From NCBI GenBank assembly GCA_030671905.1, contig DAOVHK010000043.1, positions 1-10,905 of the forward strand: a stretch of 10,905 bases of DNA, in the 5' to 3' direction. Each line of letters opens with the position of its first letter. Position 1 is the stretch's first letter. This document shows, one piece after another, positions 6,418 through 10,905 of this stretch. This stretch comes from Clostridia bacterium (GTDB taxonomy: Bacteria; UBA6262; WVXT01). The notes beneath the pieces were generated by a model, which ran no database searches, was not told the origin of the DNA, and saw only the letters and a list, made by a program, of their open reading frames with translations. The position numbers were made by a program, and so were the translations under genes.

Positions 6418-6846
6418 ATGAAGTTAATTACCAGAGATACCGATTATGCAATAAGAGCGCTCTGTTTTATTGCTAAGTGTGAAAAAGAGATAGTTCCTGT
6501 TTCTGAGTTGAATAGAAACTTAAGAATCCCCGGGCCGTTTTTAAGGAAGATACTGCAGATATTAAATAAAAAAAGACTACTTAGGTCATATAAAGGTAAA
6601 GGTGGCGGTTTTATGTTGGCACTTGCACCGAATAAAATATTTCTGGCTGATTTAATCGAAATATTCCAGGGTTCATTAAAACTGAATGAATGCATTTTTA
6701 AAAAGCGGATTTGCCCGGATAGAAAGACTTGTAAACTTAAGAAAAGAATAGATAATATTCAAAAGCAGGTTATCTCTGAATTAAAAGATATTACATTAGC
6801 GTCTTTATTGGATGAGGTCCGAACTTATAGAGCGAAAGGAGCATAA
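6418..6846 (+). CDS. Rrf2-family Fe-S-type transcriptional regulator (IscR-like)
   Basis: The 142-residue protein begins MKLITRDTDYAIRAL, the standard Rrf2 opening. It continues with the winged helix: VSELNRNLRIPGPFLRKILQ as the recognition region, and LLRSYKGKGGGFMLA as the wing. The C-terminal third has C92-x6-C99-x5-C105, the three-cysteine arrangement that in IscR, NsrR and relatives holds a [2Fe-2S] or [4Fe-4S] cluster. The protein should therefore sense oxygen, nitric oxide or Fe-S status, acting as a cytoplasmic dimer. The length is normal for the family. AGAGGAGG precedes the ATG by 9 nt. Only 4 nt separate its stop from the next start, so it is co-transcribed with the ferredoxin-type gene. 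The dyad over its own promoter suggests feedback control. Its specific identity (IscR, NsrR, RsrR or other) is not decided by sequence. Confidence 0.94.
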   Translation: MKLITRDTDYAIRALCFIAKCEKEIVPVSELNRNLRIPGPFLRKILQILNKKRLLRSYKGKGGGFMLALAPNKIFLADLIEIFQGSLKLNECIFKKRICPDRKTCKLKKRIDNIQKQVISELKDITLASLLDEVRTYRAKGA

Positions 6847-6850
6847 GCTG

Positions 6851-7699
6851 ATGGCAAAGAGAAAGATAATAAACATAAATGAAGAAAAGTGTAATGGCTG
6901 TGGGCTGTGCATTCCCAACTGCCCTGAGGGGGCTTTGCAGATAATAGATGGAAAGGCAAGGCTTATAAGCGATTTATTCTGTGATGGTTTAGGTGCCTGC
7001 ATTGGCTACTGCCCTGAAGGAGCAATTACTATAGAAGAAAGAGAAGCTCAAGAGTATGATGAAAAAAAGGTTATGGAAAATATCGTGAAACAGGGAAAGA
7101 ATGTAATTAAAGCGCACTTAAAACATCTTAGAGAGCATAACCAGAGTGAATATCTTAAACAGGCAATAGATTTCTTAAAAGAGAGAAATATAGAAATTCA
7201 TCTTGAACAAGAACATTTGGCCAGTAAGCATAAACATATGTCTCCTTTTTCTGAATGCCCTGGCTCAAAGATAATGGATTTTAGAGAGAGGAAAGAAGTG
7301 GCTGAAGAAAAGAAAACTGTCTCTAAAGGTATATCTCGACTCAGACAATGGCCTGTGCAGATTATGCTTGTTCCGCCATTTGCGCCTTATCTAAAGGATG
7401 CCGACTTATTGATAGCTGCAGATTGTGTCCCTTTTGCCTATGTGGATTTCCACGATGATTTATTAAAAGGGAAGATTCTACTTGTAGGCTGTCCCAAATT
7501 GGATGATGTTGACTTTTACAAAGAGAGAATTACTCAGATTTTTAAAAATAACAATATAAAGTCTATAACCTGCGCCTATATGGAGGTGCCTTGCTGTTTT
7601 GGATTGGTGAGTATTATCAAATCGGCAATTTCTGCCTCGGGTAAAGATATACCATTCAAAGAGGTTACTATTAGTATAAAAGGAGAAAAATTAAGATGA
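6851..7699 (+). CDS. Ferredoxin-domain Fe-S protein of the type found beside hybrid cluster protein genes
   Basis: I place the start at the ATG at 6851 (282 residues). It has AAAGGAG about 8 nt upstream; an earlier ATG at 6812 lies inside the Rrf2 gene without a good site. The N-terminal ferredoxin domain has C14-x2-C17-x2-C20-x3-C24P and C44-x5-C50-x3-C54P. The middle cysteine of the second motif is replaced by L47 (CDGLGAC), so the second cluster may be [3Fe-4S] or otherwise ligated. A helical middle follows (IKAHLKHLREHNQSEYLKQA), then a conserved SECPGS. The C-terminal region (about 165-282) is an alpha/beta part with ADCVPFAY, then LLVGCPKLDD and MEVPCCFGL, whose cysteines may bind metal. 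From memory, similar proteins neighbour hcp genes in Desulfovibrio-like anaerobes, suggesting a role in electron supply or nitrosative stress. No hcp gene is seen here. The exact function is unknown. Confidence 0.85.
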   Translation: MAKRKIININEEKCNGCGLCIPNCPEGALQIIDGKARLISDLFCDGLGACIGYCPEGAITIEEREAQEYDEKKVMENIVKQGKNVIKAHLKHLREHNQSEYLKQAIDFLKERNIEIHLEQEHLASKHKHMSPFSECPGSKIMDFRERKEVAEEKKTVSKGISRLRQWPVQIMLVPPFAPYLKDADLLIAADCVPFAYVDFHDDLLKGKILLVGCPKLDDVDFYKERITQIFKNNNIKSITCAYMEVPCCFGLVSIIKSAISASGKDIPFKEVTISIKGEKLR

Positions 7700-8004
7700 T
7701 TTTTAAGTGTCCGGGGGCTCAAAGGTTTAGACAGCCCCAACCAGAGATTATAAACTGCCCTTTCTGCTCTGAGGAAGTAGAGATATGGACAAATGAGGTT
7801 CAGGTAACTTGCCCGAATTGCAAGAAGACTGTAATGCGTCAACAAGGCACCAGTTGTCTCGATTGGTGTAGATACGCAAAAGAGTGTGTGGGAGAAGAAG
7901 TCTACAATAAATACATAAAAAATAGGTCAATAACCAGAAAACCAAGAATTACAAAGGGATTAAAGAAAGATTTCGATGATGATAAAAAGGATAAAACACG
8001 CTAA
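7696..8004 (+). CDS. Small cysteine-rich zinc-ribbon protein of unknown function
   Basis: This 102-residue protein overlaps the previous gene by ATGA, so the two are probably translationally coupled. C21PFC24 and C39PNC42 form a zinc-ribbon-like pair of CxxC knuckles. An N-terminal KC5PGAQ echoes the CPGS of the upstream gene's product. A third motif, SC54LDWC58RYAKEC64VGEEVY, holds three more cysteines. The tail (80-102) is strongly charged (KKDFDDDKKDK) and probably disordered. The eight cysteines and the tight coupling suggest a metal- or redox-active partner of the ferredoxin-type protein. I do not recognise a characterised family member and assign no activity. The promoter 28 bp past its stop suggests that the Rrf2-ferredoxin-ribbon operon ends here. 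Confidence 0.85.
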   Translation: MIFKCPGAQRFRQPQPEIINCPFCSEEVEIWTNEVQVTCPNCKKTVMRQQGTSCLDWCRYAKECVGEEVYNKYIKNRSITRKPRITKGLKKDFDDDKKDKTR

Positions 8005-8032
8005 AAGAAGATATATATGCCATACAAAGCTC

Positions 8033-8061
8033 TTGACAGTTATGGATAAGTTGTATAGAAT
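8033..8061 (+). promoter_or_regulatory. Sigma70-type promoter of the NFU gene
   Basis: TTGACA (8033-8038) and TAGAAT (8056-8061) have a 17-nt spacer, with the ATG about 40 nt downstream of the predicted start. A short palindrome, TACT-T-AGTA (8068-8076), lies at the likely transcription start. It resembles half of the Rrf2 operator core (TACTAAT) but is too short to call a shared site. Confidence 0.7.
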
Positions 8062-8109
8062 GAATGGTACTTAGTAACAATTAATGAAGAGAAAAACAAG
8101 GAGGATGCA

Positions 8110-8331
8110 ATGAAAGAAAAAGTGGAAGCTGCTTTAAATAAGATAAGGCCATCGCTTCAAGCAGATGGCGGAGATGTAGAGCTAATAGAGGTCACTTCTG
8201 ATGGGGTAGTCAAGGTAAAATTGACTGGTGCCTGTCGCGGATGTCCGATGAGCCAGATGACCCTGAAAGCGGGCATAGAGAAGGTAATAAAACAAGAAGT
8301 GCCCGAAGTAAAAGAAGTTGTTGCTGTATAA
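8110..8331 (+). CDS. NFU/NifU C-terminal-domain Fe-S cluster carrier
   Basis: The 73-residue protein is a single NifU C-terminal (NFU) domain. It opens EKVEAALNKIRPSLQADGGDVEL, the family signature, followed by VKVKLTGACRGCPMSQMTLKAGIE with the cluster-binding pair C42 and C45. NFU proteins hold a [4Fe-4S] cluster between two subunits through this CxxC and pass it to apo-enzymes. This is the short stand-alone form, without the IscU-like N-terminal part of full NifU. AAGGAGG lies 5 nt before the ATG. It has its own promoter but sits among genes for Fe-S and iron proteins, so a role in maturing or repairing those clusters is likely. Sequence and length leave little doubt about the family; its clients are inferred. 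Confidence 0.95.
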   Translation: MKEKVEAALNKIRPSLQADGGDVELIEVTSDGVVKVKLTGACRGCPMSQMTLKAGIEKVIKQEVPEVKEVVAV

Positions 8332-8363
8332 AAATGAGACTGGAAAAGAAGAGAAAAAAAGCA

Positions 8364-8401
8364 TTGACAAGGGTTAAGTAATATTATAAATTAGATTACC
8401 C
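8364..8401 (+). promoter_or_regulatory. Candidate promoter with a 31-bp imperfect dyad
   Basis: TTGACA at 8364-8369 is followed by TATAAA (8385-8390, 15-nt spacer) or TAAATT (8387-8392, 17-nt spacer). A dyad centred on 8386 spans 8371-8401 (outer arms GGGT and ACCC, inner TAAT and ATTA); 10 of 15 positions pair. It covers the -10, as an operator would. A second TTGACA at 8427 lacks a well-spaced -10. This region may drive lactate dehydrogenase through the terminator downstream. Confidence 0.4.
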
Positions 8402-8487
8402 AATTAATGAAAATTTAATAATAGGCTTGACAGATAAATGTCCCTTGGGCTTATTTTAATTGACGAAGAGGTCGAAAGGCAAAGATG

Positions 8488-8515
8488 CCCCTAACGATGG
8501 TTAGGGGTTTTTTTT
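8488..8515 (+). terminator. Strong intrinsic terminator
   Basis: The perfect 8-bp stem CCCCTAAC / GTTAGGGG (8488-8495, 8500-8507) with loop GATG is followed by eight T residues (8508-8515). It lies 156 nt after the NFU stop and 63 nt before lactate dehydrogenase. Two small hairpins precede it: GAC-GAAGAG-GTC (8462-8473), and GGC-AAAGAT-GCC (8478-8489), which shares two bases with the terminator stem. It could simply end NFU transcription, or act as an attenuator in the ldh leader. Confidence 0.9.
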
Positions 8516-8578
8516 CGAATATCTGTTTTCCATGGCGCAGGGAGATAATCGTATTAGGGGATGAACAAGAAGTGAAAG

Positions 8579-9535
8579 ATGGCTGATTTAAAACCAAAGG
8601 TTTCTATCATTGGCTGTGGGAATGTTGGTATGCGCTATGCCTACGCTTTAATGTTAAAAGGTGGGGTGCGCCAAATTGTCCTTGTGGATTTAGATAAGAA
8701 AAGGCTTGAGGGTGAAGTTATGGACCTTTCCCACGGTGCTCCTTATATCTCGCCTGTAGAGATAATTGCCGGAGATTATTCCCAGATAAAAAATTCAGAT
8801 TTAGTGGTAATTACTGCTGGCAGAAAACAGAAGCCGGATCAGACCCGCCTTGACCTGGTAAAAGATAATGTGGAACTTTACAGAAAAATAATTCCTGAAA
8901 TTGTAAAATATGCCTCCTCTGCTATCCTCCTAATCGTTAGTAACCCCGTGGACGTCCTTTCTTATGCTGCTTATAAATTTTCCTCAAAACCTAAAGAAAA
9001 GGTGATTGGTTCTGGAACAGTTTTAGATACAGCGAGAGTTAGATTTCTTTTAAGTAAACATTGCAATGTTGACCCTCGAAATGTCCATGCCTATATTCTA
9101 GGTGAACATGGAGATAGCGAGTTTCCTGTCTGGAGCAGGGCAATGATTGGCGGAATTTTGTTTAAAGATTACTGCTATATCTGCAAAAAATCTGCCACCT
9201 GCCAGCATGATAAAGAACTTAACAAAGTTTTTACTGAAGTGAAGGATTCGGCATATGAAATAATCGAAAAAAAGCAAGAGACCTCTTATGGAATAGGGCT
9301 GGCTCTGGTAAGAATAACCCAGGCAATTATAAATGATGAGAATGCTATTTTACCCGTTTCCTCTTTAGTTGAGGATTACTTAGGGATAAATGATGTATAT
9401 TTAAGCCTCCCAGCTGTAATCAATAAAGAGGGTGTAAGAGAAGTTTTGCAGATTGAGCTTAATCCACAAGAAAAGCAGGCATTTAAGAATTCCGCAGATG
9501 CAATAAAAAAGGTGATAAGAGAAACAGGTTTGTAG
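8579..9535 (+). CDS. ldh: L-lactate dehydrogenase (NAD-dependent)
   Basis: The 318-residue protein interconverts pyruvate and L-lactate with NAD(H). The Rossmann motif is G12CG14NVG17, and the acidic D38 after strand two favours NAD over NADP. The mobile loop reads AGRKQKPDQTRLDLV. Q84 is at the position that selects lactate (malate enzymes have Arg there), and R90 is the loop arginine. D150, R153 (LDTARVR) and the catalytic H177 (GEHGDSEFPVWS) are all present. An insertion near 199-208 carries C-x2-C-x5-C; from memory, a cysteine-rich stretch also occurs here in Thermotoga-type enzymes. An in-frame TGA at 8573, just ahead of the ATG, fixes the start region, but the ribosome binding site is weak. 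No promoter is evident between the terminator at 8515 and the gene, so readthrough or an unseen promoter must express it. Confidence 0.93.
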   Translation: MADLKPKVSIIGCGNVGMRYAYALMLKGGVRQIVLVDLDKKRLEGEVMDLSHGAPYISPVEIIAGDYSQIKNSDLVVITAGRKQKPDQTRLDLVKDNVELYRKIIPEIVKYASSAILLIVSNPVDVLSYAAYKFSSKPKEKVIGSGTVLDTARVRFLLSKHCNVDPRNVHAYILGEHGDSEFPVWSRAMIGGILFKDYCYICKKSATCQHDKELNKVFTEVKDSAYEIIEKKQETSYGIGLALVRITQAIINDENAILPVSSLVEDYLGINDVYLSLPAVINKEGVREVLQIELNPQEKQAFKNSADAIKKVIRETGL

Positions 9536-9613
9536 ACTTTTCTGTCATTTCTTGACTGAAGGGATAAAGGACGAGGAGATATTCTGAGGATTTAATAGAG
9601 TAGGAGGTGAAAA

Positions 9614-9949
9614 ATGGCGAAGTTTAAATGTAGTGTATGTAATTATGTATTTGATGGTGAAAATGCGCCGGATAAATGTCCTCGCTGTGGCGCAACAAAG
9701 GATAAGTTTGTAAGATTAACAGATGATAAGGCAAAACTTGTTGATAGGGCAAGATGCACAAATCAACTCCATATGGGCTTGGCAACTGTATTAGACCAGG
9801 CACATTCTATTGCCGAGACAGGCATCAAGGATAATCTAGACCCGGGGTGCGTAGCTATATTTACCAGAGCAAGGGATGAGGCAAGACTATTGAGTCAATT
9901 CATAAAGGCTGAGATAGAAGTCCATATAAACAAGGGTAAATGGGGATAA
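9614..9949 (+). CDS. Rubredoxin-like domain protein with an unidentified helical C-terminal domain
   Basis: In this 111-residue protein, residues 1-35 are a minimal rubredoxin-type iron domain like the one at the end of rubrerythrin. It has C6SVC9 and C22PRC25 in FKCSVCNYVFDGENAPDKCPRCGA, expected to bind one Fe(Cys)4. Residues 45-111 are predicted helical (LHMGLATVLDQAHSIAETG, then RARDEARLLSQFIKAEIE) and contain H53, H64 and H104 plus C48 and C78. They lack the ExxH pairs of a diiron rubrerythrin. An electron-carrier role beside rubrerythrin, 96 bp downstream, is likely. AGGAGGTG lies 4 nt before the ATG. I do not recognise the second domain. The protein is longer than a plain rubredoxin (about 52 residues). 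Confidence 0.85.
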   Translation: MAKFKCSVCNYVFDGENAPDKCPRCGATKDKFVRLTDDKAKLVDRARCTNQLHMGLATVLDQAHSIAETGIKDNLDPGCVAIFTRARDEARLLSQFIKAEIEVHINKGKWG

Positions 9950-10045
9950 TCACTCGGGTTAGTTCTTTAATGAATTTGGGGTGAATTGTGGAATCAAAAA
10001 AAGCACTACTTCGTAAGTCTGAGTTTCATGGAAAGAGGTGAAATT

Positions 10046-10624
10046 ATGGGAAAGGCTATAAAAGGAACCAAAACAGAGAAGAATTTGTTGGCATCTTTTG
10101 CCGGAGAGTCGCAGGCAAGAAATCGCTATACTTATTTTGCCAGCGTGGCCAGAAAGGCGGGCTATGAGCAGATAGCGGCAATATTTTTAGAGACTGCTGA
10201 TAATGAAAAAGAGCATGCCAAGAGATTTTTTAAACTCTTAGGAGGCGGAGATGTAGAGATTACAGCCTCCTATCCAGCTGGCGTGATAGGGGATACAGCA
10301 GCAAATCTGGAGGCAGCTGCAGCCGGAGAGAACCTTGAATGGACAAAACTTTACAAACAGGCAGAAGAAGTAGCGCGCCAGGAAGGCTTTGAAGAGGTAG
10401 CCGTTCAATTTAAGGAAATAGCAGAAGTAGAAGAACAACATGAAATACGATACAGAAAATTGCTTAAGAACATAAAAGAAGGTAAGGTATTCAAAAAAGA
10501 TACCGTGGTTAAATGGAAATGTCGTAACTGTGGGTATGTCCATGAGGGAAAAGAGGCGCCTGAAAAATGCCCAGCTTGTGCTCATCCCCAGGGATACTAC
10601 GAGCTTCTTTGCGAAAATTACTGA
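10046..10624 (+). CDS. rbr: Rubrerythrin
   Basis: I start this at the ATG at 10046, which has AAGAGGTG 5 nt upstream and gives 192 residues, the usual rubrerythrin size. Earlier in-frame ATGs at 9986 and 10028 lack a good site. The four-helix diiron domain (1-145) carries the ligand set E21 (GESQARNRY), E54 and H57 (NEKEH), E95 and E98 (GENLEW), and E129 and H132 (EEQHEIRY). The rubredoxin-type domain (155-190) has C159RNC162 and C175PAC178. Rubrerythrins reduce hydrogen peroxide in the cytoplasm of anaerobes, taking electrons from rubredoxin or NADH-dependent partners. Here the preceding rubredoxin-like protein and the following ferredoxin are plausible donors. All key residues are intact, and I see nothing odd in it. 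Confidence 0.97.
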   Translation: MGKAIKGTKTEKNLLASFAGESQARNRYTYFASVARKAGYEQIAAIFLETADNEKEHAKRFFKLLGGGDVEITASYPAGVIGDTAANLEAAAAGENLEWTKLYKQAEEVARQEGFEEVAVQFKEIAEVEEQHEIRYRKLLKNIKEGKVFKKDTVVKWKCRNCGYVHEGKEAPEKCPACAHPQGYYELLCENY

Positions 10625-10667
10625 AGTCAAATGAAGCCCAAACTTACGGATTCTAAAGGGAGGGAAA

Positions 10668-10871
10668 ATGGATAAAAAGAAATTGCCTAGAATACTTGAA
10701 GAGTTTTGTATTGGCTGTGGTCACTGCGTTTTGGCTTGTCATTTGGGAGTATTGAAACTGGAAAACAGAAAATCTAAAGTAGTTAATCCCCAAGCCTGTG
10801 ATAGCGAAGGAAGATGCGTCTCTGCTTGTCCTCAGAAGGCAATACCACATTTAGAGGATAAGGAATATTGA
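10668..10871 (+). CDS. Small ferredoxin-type protein with an incomplete second cysteine motif
   Basis: The 67-residue protein is a stand-alone two-cluster ferredoxin. The first motif is C14-x2-C17-x2-C20-x3-C24; here C24 is followed by His instead of the usual Pro. The second is C44-x5-C50-x3-C54P, where the middle cysteine is replaced by E47 (CDSEGRC). Its seven cysteines are at exactly the same residue numbers as in the N-terminal domain of the ferredoxin-type protein at 6851. The two are probably paralogous domains, and the second site would be a [3Fe-4S] or atypically ligated cluster. GGGAGGG lies 4-5 nt before the ATG. It follows rubrerythrin by 43 bp and precedes the next start by 15 bp, so it is likely in one transcript with both. 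It is probably an electron carrier. Confidence 0.88.
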   Translation: MDKKKLPRILEEFCIGCGHCVLACHLGVLKLENRKSKVVNPQACDSEGRCVSACPQKAIPHLEDKEY

Positions 10872-10886
10872 AAAGGAGAAGACGAT

Positions 10887-10905
10887 ATGAAAGTATATCG
10901 CTGTA
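10887..10905 (+). CDS. Start of a further gene (partial, runs off the right edge)
   Basis: AAAAGGAG 8 nt before an ATG at 10887 opens a frame reading MKVYRC before the window ends. It is 15 bp past the ferredoxin stop, so it belongs to the same transcript. An early Cys after a short strand is common in rubredoxin- or rubrerythrin-like and zinc-ribbon proteins, but six residues cannot identify it. Confidence 0.6.

Noticed and set aside
6812..6850. Upstream ATG extension of the ferredoxin-type gene overlapping Rrf2
   Set aside because: The ATG at 6851 has AAAGGAG at proper distance, and the conserved ferredoxin opening begins right after it.
8462..8515. Resemblance of the pre-terminator segment (CGAAAGGCAAAG, CGATGG) to the c-di-GMP-I riboswitch
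   Set aside because: The order of motifs does not fit, and the GAAA is not closed by a stem as in the P2 hairpin. The match is to short common strings only.
8561..8575. Minicistron ATG AAC AAG AAG TGA just before ldh
   Set aside because: Five codons after GGGG can arise by chance. Translational coupling to ldh is possible but unsupported.
9550..9580. TTGACT ahead of the rubredoxin-like gene as a promoter
   Set aside because: No acceptable -10 lies at 16-18 nt from it.
10238..10630. Minus-strand reading frame of 130 codons across rubrerythrin
   Set aside because: It is antisense to rubrerythrin, whose ligands are all intact, and it has no start signal or family resemblance.

Overview
The window is AT-rich, tightly packed bacterial DNA with strong Shine-Dalgarno sequences and sigma70-type promoters. 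The gene content points to a strict or nearly strict anaerobe: rubrerythrin, a rubredoxin-domain protein, two ferredoxin-type proteins, an Fe-S-sensing Rrf2 regulator, an NFU-type Fe-S carrier and L-lactate dehydrogenase. The phylum cannot be fixed from the sequence. An uncultivated anaerobic lineage, a deltaproteobacterium or a clostridium would all fit. I saw no rRNA, tRNA, insertion sequence, phage gene or CRISPR array.

Left part (1-2982, minus strand): a signalling operon reading leftward. Its order is a FIST-domain sensor, a soluble histidine kinase, and a response regulator cut by the window edge. A candidate promoter (2982-2954) lies far upstream and implies a leader of about 170 nt. 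That leader carries a perfect 15-bp palindrome, an unusually long Shine-Dalgarno-like match with no start codon at normal distance, and a Fur-like sequence over the -10. A hairpin that would place the kinase's first ribosome binding site in its loop spans the sensor-kinase junction.

Middle part (3015-6275, plus strand): two separately promoted metabolic genes. One is an amino-acid-permease-like transporter fused to a PTS EIIA type-2 domain with its phospho-acceptor histidine kept. The other is a class I aldolase related to LacD (tagatose-bisphosphate aldolase).

Right part (6330-10905, plus strand): a redox and Fe-S island. It opens with an Rrf2 regulator whose promoter is overlaid by an 8-7-8 inverted repeat, a likely autoregulatory operator. 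Tightly linked to it are a ferredoxin-domain protein of the kind seen beside hybrid-cluster-protein genes and a small cysteine-rich zinc-ribbon protein. Next come a separately promoted NFU protein, a promoter-like region with a dyad and a strong intrinsic terminator, L-lactate dehydrogenase, a rubredoxin-like protein with an unidentified helical tail, rubrerythrin, a small ferredoxin, and the start of one more gene (MKVYRC...). Together these look like an oxidative or nitrosative stress and electron-transfer module linked to NADH disposal. Attributing control of the whole island to the Rrf2 protein is inference; only the operator in front of its own gene is visible.
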